NCBI GenBank assembly: GCA_037200885.1
Contig: JBBCIN010000001.1
Location: 2,294,001-2,358,000, forward strand
From: PMG-095 sp037200885
GTDB lineage: Bacteria; Myxococcota_A; Polyangia; Polyangiales; Polyangiaceae
Length of the DNA stretch: 64,000 nucleotides
Direction: 5' to 3'
Notes under the pieces: generated by a model
Database searches by the model: none
What the model was told of the DNA's origin: nothing
Seen by the model: the letters and a program-made list of their open reading frames with translations, nothing else
Position numbers and translations under genes: made by a program
Shown: positions 54,966 to 62,943 of the stretch, in pieces
Position numbering within the stretch: the first letter of the stretch is position 1
How the letters are laid out: every line of letters begins with the position of its first letter

Positions 54966-55981
54966 TCACGCGACGCCGGTTGATTGAGCTCGGCGCTCTG
55001 TGCGCGCTTCCCGCCGTTATTGGCTGCGGGAAGCGCGACCAGGCGTCGGTGCTCTCTGGGCTGGTGACCGAGGTCGTACTGGGTATGGCGCGCGAGATGC
55101 GCGCCGAGTCCAGCGCGCTCCATGCGGCGGTGCGCGCGCTGTCGAGCGAGCTCACCCCGGAGCGGCAACGCGCCGCCCAAGCCGCGTTCAAGCGCACTAC
55201 CCTCGCTTGGAAGCAGGCATCCGCGTTCCGAACCGGCCCGTTCATTAGTAGCGAAGCCTTTCAGCGCGCGGCGTTCTGGCCCGCGCGCACGACACTGATC
55301 GACGCCGTGCTGAGCGATCGAGAACCGATCGACGAGCAGCGCATCGAGCAGCTGGGTGTGGATGCGCGTGGCTTGTTCGCCCTCGAGTATTTGCTTTTCG
55401 AAGAAACCAACGCGAGATCCATGCTGCTCTCGGGCGACGACCATGGAGAGCGCGCGCGAGCGTACGCGCTCGAGCTCTCGGTCAATGTGCTGGGCTATGC
55501 CGACCGCATTCAGCGCCTGCTGGGAGACGGCCACAGCTACGCCGCAAGCTTCTCCAAAGCGGGCAAACAGAGCGTGGATACGCTGGTATCGCAAGCGCTC
55601 GACACCCTTTCGGTCGTTTCGGGAAAGTTTGCGCGCGTCGAGCGCGCTCGCAGCGAAAACCGGCCTTTGCCTTACGCCGTGGACGGTTACTATAGCGGCA
55701 GTTCGCTCGAGATCGTGCTCGCGATCGTGGCGGGGACCAAGCGGCTTTACTTGGGAGGCGGCAGCGGGGGCATGAGCCAGCTCGTGGCGTTTGCCTCGAA
55801 GCCGATCGACGACCACCTGCGCTCGACGTTCCAGCAAACCGAGCAACGTCTACGCGCGGTCGACATGCCGATCGAAGTCGCGCTCGGCGCGCAGCCAGCG
55901 CGATTCCGCAGCGCAGTCGCAGCCGTCGCCGAGCTCAGACACGTGATGGAAGTCGAGATGGTCAGCGCGCTCGCGACCTAG
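54944..55981 (+). CDS. Imelysin-family lipoprotein, copy 2
   Basis: About 345 aa. I use a GTG at 54944, overlapping the phosphatase gene by 22 bp, because it places a signal (RRLIELGALCALPAV, lipobox VIGC) right after a Arg-rich N-terminus; TTG 54980 is possible. The helical body corresponds to imelysin with ARGLFALEYLLFEET in place of the GxHxxE block, so the ligands are changed (Leu-Glu-Tyr instead of His). Second imelysin in the same cluster; its metal site may differ or be lost. Probably a partner of the first. Confidence 0.82.
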   Translation: MGAQRSLITRRRLIELGALCALPAVIGCGKRDQASVLSGLVTEVVLGMAREMRAESSALHAAVRALSSELTPERQRAAQAAFKRTTLAWKQASAFRTGPFISSEAFQRAAFWPARTTLIDAVLSDREPIDEQRIEQLGVDARGLFALEYLLFEETNARSMLLSGDDHGERARAYALELSVNVLGYADRIQRLLGDGHSYAASFSKAGKQSVDTLVSQALDTLSVVSGKFARVERARSENRPLPYAVDGYYSGSSLEIVLAIVAGTKRLYLGGGSGGMSQLVAFASKPIDDHLRSTFQQTEQRLRAVDMPIEVALGAQPARFRSAVAAVAELRHVMEVEMVSALAT

Positions 55982-56096
55982 ATCCCCAAATCACGGAAGC
56001 CGGCCCCAGCACCGTATGCTGCCGATAGCCGTCATCAGGTCGCCCGCCGAGCCGCCGTGTTTGCTGATTCGGGGCGCCAACCAAGCTGGCTGAACG

Positions 56097-56618
56097 CTAC
56101 CGAACGAGCTGCATGACGGACTTCTTCGCCGCCTCATAGCGCGTCAGGATCTGCTTCGACTCGTCTTCGTCGATCACTTGCTGGGCTTTCGGGAAGAAAT
56201 CGTTTTCCTCTTCCTCGACGTGAGCCTGCACCAGCGTAAACAACCGCTCGAAGGCTGCGCCCCACTCTGGGCTCGCGAAGTCCTGCGCATCGACGTTCGC
56301 GATGGCCTTTTCCAACGCGTTCGCCTCCGCGTTGTGCTGAAGCACCACGCCGCGCAATTGTTCGTAGTTGGCGAGCACGCCGTAGACTTCGGCCATCTCC
56401 CCCTTTTCGTGCGACAGCAATTCTGCCCGAATGTGCGGAAAATGCTCGCTCCGCACTTGCGCGTCGGTGCTCTTGCTGACCCGCTTCATCAGCGCGCCTA
56501 CCTCGCCGTGCTCTTCGGCCAAGTGCAGAAAGACGCCCCGCAGCCCTTTGAAACCAGCCGTAACCGCTTTCACCGTGCCCGCTGTCTTGGTCGCAATCTG
56601 TTCAATCGGGTTTGTCAT
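56097..56618 (-). CDS. Hemerythrin-domain protein, copy 2
   Basis: A 173-aa paralogue of the hemerythrin at 41517-42038, with the same length and same metal-binding stretches (HLAEEHGEVGALM, SEHFPHIRAELLSHEKGE, HVEEEENDFFP). The ATG at 56618 follows GGAGG. A sigma-54-type promoter at 56658-56643 matches that of copy 1 in position and sequence. Conserved from end to end, it is a real duplication rather than a chance relative. Confidence 0.9.
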   Translation of the reverse strand: MTNPIEQIATKTAGTVKAVTAGFKGLRGVFLHLAEEHGEVGALMKRVSKSTDAQVRSEHFPHIRAELLSHEKGEMAEVYGVLANYEQLRGVVLQHNAEANALEKAIANVDAQDFASPEWGAAFERLFTLVQAHVEEEENDFFPKAQQVIDEDESKQILTRYEAAKKSVMQLVR

Positions 56619-56642
56619 GTGATGACCTCCGAGGCGTATATA

Positions 56643-56658
56643 GGCAAGCGGTGTGCCG
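56643..56658 (-). promoter_or_regulatory. Sigma-54-type promoter of hemerythrin copy 2
   Basis: Minus strand CGGCACACCGCTTGCC, GG-N10-GC. Position relative to the start (25-40 nt upstream) equals that of copy 1. A further palindromic sigma-54-like sequence (TGGCACGCGCCATGCT, 56702-56717) lies upstream and could be a second site. Confidence 0.7.
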
Positions 56659-56732
56659 ACGCGTTGAGACGCGAGTTGTGGCGCAATGGAATAGGCGAGC
56701 ATGGCACGCGCCATGCTCAGGAAGCGCGGCCT

Positions 56733-57860
56733 TCATTTGACCTTGAGCGAGCACGCCGAAGAAGAAGGACCGAACCCTTCGCCGAGCATGGTGCCTGGGC
56801 AATTGGGCGTCTGAAGGTAATTCCCGCAGGCGAGGTCGGCTGGTGTGCAGCGGTAGAACAGCGCCCGCATGCACTCGGCGAGCATTTGCACAGGCGCCTT
56901 GCATGCGGAAAGCTCCAGGTTCGCGACGCACTGGGCCTTCGAAAGCATCGGCTCACTCAACGGGCAGAAGTCCTTGTCCCCAGCGATACAACTACCGCCC
57001 GAAGTGTAGCCGTTCGCGTCGACTGGAGAGTCCTGAATGGGCGGAAACCCGTCTCCGCCTCCGAACATGGTGTTCGACCAATCGCAGAGGGTCTTCTGTT
57101 CTGCGTTGCTGAGATCGGAAACTGGTTTGCTGGGTTCGGGCATCATCGGCAGGGGCGCATCCGCCGGTGTTCCCGCGGGCCCCACGCAGCTCCAGACCTT
57201 GGTCTCAGCGGAGCATTCACAATCGATGTTCCAAAGATAGCTACAGCTCAAGGAGTAGAACCCATAGCAGTCGGAGCCATCTTTCGGCTCTTCGAGAGGG
57301 CAGAGATTGACCGTGTCTCCGGTATCGCCGCCGCAGTCCCAGGTCCCGCCGCCGGAGGCCTTCACTGCACAGGCGCAGGTTTGCATTCCCTTGTCGTCAT
57401 CGAAGCGGTAGCCGCACACGGCAGCGGGAGTGGGGCAGACGCTGAACGGCGTCAGCGGACCTTGTGGACAGCCGTCGCTGCTGCCCGGCACGGCGGGCAC
57501 GCGCGGGAAGGATTGCCAGTATTCGATTTGCTGGTCGGTTGGGGTCGTATCTCCGCAAGGGAACATGAAATCGGGACAGGGGACCCCACCCACGCCTGCG
57601 GCAGAAACCGAGCCAGCGGTTCCAGCGGTTCCACCGCTCCCGGCGTTTACGGTACCGGACGATCCGGCACTGCTGGGACGTCCTGCTATCGCGACCATTC
57701 CACCGCTACCCGCCAAGACCATTCCTGCGCTACCCGCCAATTCGATGCGCCCGGCGTCGCCAGCGTCAGAGAGCGCCTTGTCGCCGACTTCGAGCTTGCC
57801 GTTACAGGCGAAGGCAGTCGAGACGGCGAGTGCAATGACCGATAGTCGCGTGAAATTCAT
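56733..57860 (-). CDS. Cys-rich lipoprotein, last gene of the ECF operon
   Basis: A 375-aa lipoprotein, signal MNFTRLSVIALAVST with lipobox AFAC, Gly/Ser spacer, then a domain with about 24 Cys (CPDFMFPCGD, CSYLWNIDCECS, CDWSNTMFGGGDGFPP). No family recognised. Its ATG overlaps the stop of the TM/TPR gene by 4 bp, so it is translated with the sigma factor operon. Probably an envelope protein under the same stress control. Confidence 0.82.
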   Translation of the reverse strand: MNFTRLSVIALAVSTAFACNGKLEVGDKALSDAGDAGRIELAGSAGMVLAGSGGMVAIAGRPSSAGSSGTVNAGSGGTAGTAGSVSAAGVGGVPCPDFMFPCGDTTPTDQQIEYWQSFPRVPAVPGSSDGCPQGPLTPFSVCPTPAAVCGYRFDDDKGMQTCACAVKASGGGTWDCGGDTGDTVNLCPLEEPKDGSDCYGFYSLSCSYLWNIDCECSAETKVWSCVGPAGTPADAPLPMMPEPSKPVSDLSNAEQKTLCDWSNTMFGGGDGFPPIQDSPVDANGYTSGGSCIAGDKDFCPLSEPMLSKAQCVANLELSACKAPVQMLAECMRALFYRCTPADLACGNYLQTPNCPGTMLGEGFGPSSSACSLKVK

Positions 57861-58603
57861 GGGGTGATTCCGTGATCTTTCGTTTCGCGGGCGGGTTCTC
57901 GAATGAAGCTCTTTGCGCGATCGACGAGCGGATTGTTCGGGTTTTTCGCGACGAACTCAGTCGCAAGTCGGGACGCCTCCGAGGAACGCCCCGTCGCCGC
58001 GATGATCTGGATTCGGAGTAGGGCCGCCTCGGCTCCGAGGTGACGACTCGTCGCGAGCTTCTCGTATTGGGCAAGACCGGCGAGCGCGGCGTCGTTGTTG
58101 CCGTCGAGCAACGCTTGGCGGGCCCGGTCGACCATCGCCAGCTCCTCTTCCAGGGTGGCGGGGCGGAGCGTCGGCGACGAACTGTGTGCGGATCCCGCGA
58201 CCGCGCTCGACTTTGAATTCGTGGGCGAATTCGTTGCGGGCTGCGTCATAGGTACAAGCGCGCGCGGCCCCTCGGCGGTCTGCGCAGGTTGCGCCGCGGA
58301 AGCAGGGGAGGGAAGAGACGGAGCTTCGCTAGGCGTTGTCCGCTCTCGAGCGGGTTCCGCGACGATCATCCCGCTGACCCGCGGCGCCCCGCGCAGGTGC
58401 ACCAGCACCACGATCGGGGCGCCCAATGCGGCCGCGAAAAGCAGCCATCGCCACGGTCGTTTTGCGCGCTTCGAAGCCGACGCATCGCGCAGGGCGCGGC
58501 GCTTCACGACCTCGCTCGGTCCCTCGCGACGAGCGGCTTCGAAAAGCTGCTTCGCGAAAGTGTCATCGTCGGGATCGTGGTCGGGCGCCATGTTCCAGCT
58601 CAC
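57857..58603 (-). CDS. Single-pass membrane protein with TPR-like end (anti-sigma candidate)
   Basis: A 248-aa protein started at GTG 58603 (or ATG 58591). A cytoplasmic N-terminus of about 45 aa is followed by one membrane helix (WRWLLFAAALGAPIVVLVHL), a Pro/Ser/Ala-rich spacer and a helical, TPR-like C-terminus (RARQALLDGNNDAALAGLAQ, GRSSEASRLATEFVAKNPNN). This is the architecture of the zinc-free anti-sigma partners coded directly after ECF factors in myxobacteria. It overlaps the sigma gene by 4 bp. Anti-sigma role inferred. Confidence 0.82.
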   Translation of the reverse strand: MSWNMAPDHDPDDDTFAKQLFEAARREGPSEVVKRRALRDASASKRAKRPWRWLLFAAALGAPIVVLVHLRGAPRVSGMIVAEPARERTTPSEAPSLPSPASAAQPAQTAEGPRALVPMTQPATNSPTNSKSSAVAGSAHSSSPTLRPATLEEELAMVDRARQALLDGNNDAALAGLAQYEKLATSRHLGAEAALLRIQIIAATGRSSEASRLATEFVAKNPNNPLVDRAKSFIREPARETKDHGITP

Positions 58604-59154
58604 ACGCGTCGAAAGGGATTGCGATCCCGTGCTTCTCGGAGGCGCTCGGCGAACGACGCGCGCGCGCGTCGCAAGCGAGAGGCGGCGGTGCCCTGCGGGA
58701 TCCGTTCGAGCTCCGCGATCTCGCCAAGCTCGAACTGCTCGATGTTGGCGAGGACGAACACCCGCCGGAGCTTCGGGGGCAGCGTGCCGAGGAGCTCGTT
58801 CAAGAGCTCTCGCGCTGCGGAGAGTGTTGCCGCCTCGTCCGGCGCGGAGCCGCCGTAGTGAAACTCCGAGAGCTCGCTTCCGGTCGACTCACGCCGGCGA
58901 TGAGCCTTTCGCTTCAGGTTGGCTGCCGCGCGCACGGCCACTCCGTACAGGAAGGAGCGCTCACTGCCAGGCGCGATCTCCGCGAGCTTTTGGGTGGCGA
59001 TCATGAAAACCTGCTGCGCCACGTCGTCGGCGTCGTCAGCCGAGAAGCCGAGCCGCCGCACGAGGCGCCAGATGAAGTCGAAGTGATCCAGGACGAGCTG
59101 TGCACCCGTGGGATCCACCGGATGATGATGTGAGGACGACCGGTTCCTGATCAC
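58600..59154 (-). CDS. ECF-type RNA polymerase sigma factor
   Basis: A 184-aa ECF sigma factor with GTG start overlapping the upstream gene stop by 4 bp. Region 2: FDFIWRLVRRLGFSADDADD then VAQQVFMIA. Region 4: LPPKLRRVFVLANIEQFELG then EIAELERIPQGTAASRLRRA, the typical HTH. It directs core polymerase to a stress or envelope regulon. Encoded in a four-gene operon between an exported protein and a putative anti-sigma. Confidence 0.93.
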   Translation of the reverse strand: MIRNRSSSHHHPVDPTGAQLVLDHFDFIWRLVRRLGFSADDADDVAQQVFMIATQKLAEIAPGSERSFLYGVAVRAAANLKRKAHRRRESTGSELSEFHYGGSAPDEAATLSAARELLNELLGTLPPKLRRVFVLANIEQFELGEIAELERIPQGTAASRLRRARASFAERLREARDRNPFRRV

Positions 59155-60164
59155 TGGAGCGGAAATCGCACTCCCAGACCACCGGTAAATCCAATGATTT
59201 TGGTGGCTTCCAACGTTTCAGCGGCCCGCGTGGTCGCGACCTCGTAGCGCGTGATGGGAAGAACCGCGCCGACTTGTGCCTCGAGCGCGAACGAGTTGAA
59301 GGCAATGGACGCGCGGGCGTGCAGTGCGAACGCCAACCACCCGGCCACGTCCGAAACCCCTGCCGCGCTCGCCCCAATGGCACCGACGTCGAGCCCGGCG
59401 CATGGGCGCAGATCGAGCCGCCCGAAATCGAAGCCCACGGGGCAGCCTTCGATGCGTCCGGCCGCGAGCCACACCTTTGAGTCCGCGTGACCATTGGGCG
59501 CTAGGCCGCCGCGCAGCACGCCGCGCAAGCTCGCGCGGGGCAGCGCAAACGAGGCCGGCGCCTCGAGCTCGCCGAACAGGCCCGCGGCAAGCAGCCAGGC
59601 GCCTTCGAAGATGTCCCACGCGGACGCTTCCGCCCCCATCGAGAATGTTGCTGCGCGTTCGACCGGCGCGGGATTCGGCGTGCGCGGGGTGGGTGGGGCA
59701 GCGGCGGGCGCGACCTCGGCAGGGACGGCGGCGGACGGGGGCGCAGCAGTCGTCGTTGCGGTAGAAGGCGCGGGTGCGCTTTGCGACGCCGGATCGAGCG
59801 TGAGCGCGAGCGTCAACGCGAGCACCTCGGCGACGGGCTCGCACTTCACGCCGGCCACCTCACGGATGGCAATGGTTCCACCGCTCGTTTGTCGTTCGAG
59901 TCGACCCGAGCTGCCCTCGTCGTTCGTGCCCAGCCTCACGACGAAATCGACTTGATCGCCGGCCTGCGCCAAGTGCGCGCGGACCCCGCGTTGCTCGAGC
60001 CGTTGCAGAAAGCTTGCGCCGTCCGGGCAGTTCTCGCTGGCGAGGTACCAGACAGCAGGCTCGGCTGCACGCGCCGAACCGGACAAGGTGAGCAGCGCAC
60101 CCACCGCAAGGCCCCCGAGCAACAGTGGGCGTGAAGGGATGCGCTTGCAGCGCTCGTTCGCCAT
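59151..60164 (-). CDS. Exported protein, first gene of the ECF operon
   Basis: A 337-aa protein started at ATG 60164 (signal RPLLLGGLAVGALLTLSGSA, cleaved after ARAA). The first domain (VWYLASENCPDGASFLQRLE, VDFVVRLGTND) is periplasmic. A Pro/Ala spacer (APAPSTATTTAAPPSAAVPA) separates it from a beta-rich, barrel-like end (GLFGELEAPASFALPRASLR to GLGVRFPLQ), ending in an aromatic/hydrophobic residue. An outer-membrane or surface component that could be sensed by the sigma system. The sigma gene overlaps by 4 bp. Confidence 0.8.
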   Translation of the reverse strand: MANERCKRIPSRPLLLGGLAVGALLTLSGSARAAEPAVWYLASENCPDGASFLQRLEQRGVRAHLAQAGDQVDFVVRLGTNDEGSSGRLERQTSGGTIAIREVAGVKCEPVAEVLALTLALTLDPASQSAPAPSTATTTAAPPSAAVPAEVAPAAAPPTPRTPNPAPVERAATFSMGAEASAWDIFEGAWLLAAGLFGELEAPASFALPRASLRGVLRGGLAPNGHADSKVWLAAGRIEGCPVGFDFGRLDLRPCAGLDVGAIGASAAGVSDVAGWLAFALHARASIAFNSFALEAQVGAVLPITRYEVATTRAAETLEATKIIGFTGGLGVRFPLQ

Positions 60165-60427
60165 GGACGCGGGCAGCCTAGCAGAGCTGCCCTGAGCCCT
60201 GACGGCACTTGGACAGTGGTCGAACGAACGCACCCAGGGCGGGTGTTACGCCGCAACCGCGCTTTCGCGTAACAGGGCGTTCGCGCCCCCGCGTTGCGGT
60301 CTCCTTGCGGAAATCAGGGAAATTTCAGGCACGAGCGTCAGGCCGCGGCCGTCACCTTTCAAGCGTGGCTGAACGGCGCAGGTGGCACGCCGGCTGCAAT
60401 ACCGCTGGCAGGAGCTTGAACTTGAAC

Positions 60428-61657
60428 ATGCGTGCGATTCCTTTTGCCCTCTCGTCCCTCGTCCCACCTGCCCACGATGCGCTGAGCGCGCTCGGCGGTT
60501 GGGCGGCGTCCAGCGTGCCGACGCGCCCGGCTTCGCGCTGGTTGCTCTCGCTCACATTCCTCGGTGCGGTGAGCTTGTGCGCCGCCTGGGTTGCCGTGCG
60601 GCACGTGCCCTGGTTCGGACCGCTGCTGGCCGATGAGCTGCGAATTCTGGTCGGTAGCGAGCGAGTGACGCAACTCGAAGAGACGGCCGCTGGCGTCGAG
60701 GATCGCGTCCAGCAAGTCGTGAGCGACGGTAAGGCACGGAGCTTGACCGAAGCGACCCCGAGCGAGCTCTTGGTCAACGTGGCTGAATCGAAGACAACGG
60801 TAGAAGCCACCGCACCGCACGCGGTCGGGGCGCTGTATCCCGGGACGGCAAGTCCGGAAGACGGCACGTGGCAAGCAGTGAGCGCCCGGGCCGGTGAGAG
60901 CGGAGCGATCTACCGGACGATTGTCCACCCGGACAGCGAGCGGGTGTACGCCGAGCTGTTCGTCTTTGCGCTCGACTTGTCCAAGCTCAGCGTTCATGCG
61001 GTCGCGGGCAGCATCGAGCCCAAAAGCGTGGAGAGTTCGCCCGAGGTTCTGCGACCAGGCGTCGTACCCGAATCCGATCGCGCTGAGCTCGTGGCTGCGT
61101 TCAACGGCGGCTTCAAGGCAGAGCACGGTCAATTCGGCATGATGGTGGACGGCACCGAGCTGCTCGCTCCGAAACCGCAGTCGTGCACGTTCGCGGCCAC
61201 GCGCGACGGCTCCCTGCGCATCGCGCCGTGGGCTGATCTCGCCGGCACCGACGGGTTCAGCTGGTGGCGGCAAACGCCGGGCTGCATGCTGGAGGACGGG
61301 GTGCTGCACCCCGGCCTGCGCAGCGCGGATTCTCGCAACTGGGGCGCCACCTTGGATGGCAAGACCGTGATCCGCCGCTCGGCGGTCGGGCTCTCCGCAG
61401 ATGCGCGCACGCTGTTCGTCGGCATCAGCAACGCGACGACCGCGCGTGCGCTGGCGCTGGGCATGCAACACGTGGGTGCAAGTGACGTCGCGCAGCTCGA
61501 CGTCAATTTCTCCTTTCCGCGTTTTCTGCTGTATCGCGACGGCGAGGGCAGCGCGCTCAACGCCATCGGCGCCGTGCGCGATTTATTGTACCAACCGGAC
61601 GAGTACCTCGGCCACGCCTCGACGCGCGACTTCTTTTACGTGACCGCACGCCGCTGA
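60428..61657 (+). CDS. Phosphodiester glycosidase (NAGPA/DUF2233-like), membrane anchored
   Basis: A 409-aa protein from ATG 60428. One N-terminal membrane helix (WLLSLTFLGAVSLCAAWVAV) is followed by a DUF2233/NAGPA-like domain: ELVAAFNGGFKAEHGQFGMM (family motif), RDGSLRIAPW, KTVIRRSAVGLSADARTLFV and the C-terminal LDVNFSFPRFLLYRDGEGS. Related NAGPA proteins remove N-acetylglucosamine from phosphodiesters. An envelope glycan role is likely. Ends before the convergent-junction repeat at 61693. Confidence 0.85.
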   Translation: MRAIPFALSSLVPPAHDALSALGGWAASSVPTRPASRWLLSLTFLGAVSLCAAWVAVRHVPWFGPLLADELRILVGSERVTQLEETAAGVEDRVQQVVSDGKARSLTEATPSELLVNVAESKTTVEATAPHAVGALYPGTASPEDGTWQAVSARAGESGAIYRTIVHPDSERVYAELFVFALDLSKLSVHAVAGSIEPKSVESSPEVLRPGVVPESDRAELVAAFNGGFKAEHGQFGMMVDGTELLAPKPQSCTFAATRDGSLRIAPWADLAGTDGFSWWRQTPGCMLEDGVLHPGLRSADSRNWGATLDGKTVIRRSAVGLSADARTLFVGISNATTARALALGMQHVGASDVAQLDVNFSFPRFLLYRDGEGSALNAIGAVRDLLYQPDEYLGHASTRDFFYVTARR

Positions 61658-61692
61658 GCCAGTCACGAGTCGTCACCGACGCGCTGTTTTTT

Positions 61693-61765
61693 TAACGCGT
61701 TGATTTTGTGTTGATGGTCACGAAAAACGTCGCGGGCCGTCGCGGCCTTCGGCGGCGCGGGGCGA
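61693..61765. repeat. Convergent-junction repeat, copy 3
   Basis: TAACGCGTTGATTTTGTGTT then GATGGTCACGAAAAACGTCG, and the GGCCTTCGGCGGCGCGG block. Lies between the ends of the genes at 61657 (+) and 61773 (-). Confidence 0.65.
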
Positions 61766-61772
61766 GCGTGGG

Positions 61773-62843
61773 CTAGCGCCCGCATTCGCTATTCCTGGGC
61801 GCATTCACGTACGCTTTTCCGAGCGCGGTGAGCTGACCGCTATCGGCGAGTAGATCCACATTGGCGACGTTCGAGGCGCGTCCGGAAAACCAGGCGTAGC
61901 GCTCGATGCGCGGTTCGGCTTCGAGATAGGCCACCGCATCTTCCAGGAATGCCTGCTGCTCAGCGGAATCCTTCGCGCTGTCGCAGGCAAACTCGGTCAA
62001 CCAAAGCGGTTGCGAGAAACGGCTCTTGTAGGTCTCCACGTGTTGGATGAGGTATTCGGCTTTGTTGTCTCCCGAGGGCGAGCAGCCGACGTAGATGTGC
62101 ATCGCGATGGCATCGACGCGACAGCCGGAGCAAGCCGCGAAGAACGCGTCTAGGTAGTGAAAAGGATCCGTGTCCTGGCAGTCGCCACCGCAGAAGTTCA
62201 CGGCCGGGGAGACGAGTCGCAGGCCCTTGGCATCGGCGATCGCTGAAAGCTCCGGCCACAACGCGGCGGCTGCTTTGGCGGACAGATTGGCTTGCGCGCC
62301 GAAATTGGGCTCGTTGAAGCCGAGTAGGGCGGTCGCGTCGTCGCCGATCGCCATTTTTGCTGCAGCGCGGTCCGAAGCCGCGCCCCAAATCATGGGCACG
62401 TATTCAACGCCCGCCTCGAGGTAGGCACCCCCGCGCAGATCTTGGTCAGGTCGAAAGTCCCAATTGTACCACCAGCTCACGCCCGCCGAGAGCGCCTGCA
62501 AATCTGCAATCGAATGGTGCCCGTAGGCGACCCCGCGCTTGCATGACGCGGTCTTCACGTTGCCGCCGCCCGAGCCGCCGCCGCTTCCACTCAAAGCTCC
62601 GCCAGTTCCAGCGCTGGCTGCGGCGTGGCCAGCCGCGCCCGCTGCGTCTGCCCCCCTCGCTCCGCCCGCCGCCTCCGCTCCGCCTGCCGCGTTCGCTCCG
62701 CCTGCGCTGGCGCCACTGTGGCTCGACCCTCCGCCCCCGGCCGTGCTCGAACCGGCGGCCGTCGCGTCGCCGCTGCACGCGGAGACGAGTACGCCAAGGC
62801 AAACCGCGACGGCGATCGCGTTCAAAGTCAGAGGGGCCATCAT
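61773..62843 (-). CDS. Glycosyl hydrolase-like (GH128) lipoprotein
   Basis: A 356-aa lipoprotein from ATG 62843 (MMAPLTLNAIAVAVCLGVLV, lipobox SAC). A Gly/Ala/Ser spacer (about 70 aa, coded by highly repetitive GGC/GCC DNA near 62560-62730) is followed by a TIM-barrel-like domain of the GH128 type: GVSWWYNWDFRPD, EYVPMIWGAASD, LLGFNEPNF (acid/base Glu), HIYVGCSPSGDN and PLWLTEFACD (nucleophile Glu). Members cleave beta-1,3-glucans. A lytic surface enzyme fits a predatory or polymer-degrading bacterium. Confidence 0.87.
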   Translation of the reverse strand: MMAPLTLNAIAVAVCLGVLVSACSGDATAAGSSTAGGGGSSHSGASAGGANAAGGAEAAGGARGADAAGAAGHAAASAGTGGALSGSGGGSGGGNVKTASCKRGVAYGHHSIADLQALSAGVSWWYNWDFRPDQDLRGGAYLEAGVEYVPMIWGAASDRAAAKMAIGDDATALLGFNEPNFGAQANLSAKAAAALWPELSAIADAKGLRLVSPAVNFCGGDCQDTDPFHYLDAFFAACSGCRVDAIAMHIYVGCSPSGDNKAEYLIQHVETYKSRFSQPLWLTEFACDSAKDSAEQQAFLEDAVAYLEAEPRIERYAWFSGRASNVANVDLLADSGQLTALGKAYVNAPRNSECGR

Positions 62844-62943
62844 TCGCAATTTACAGCGGATCCGTGCGTCGAGCGCCCAGATTGAGCCACACTGCCGAAA
62901 CTCATGTGGCGATGTCGGCGCGATGCTCACACTTGCGCCCTCG

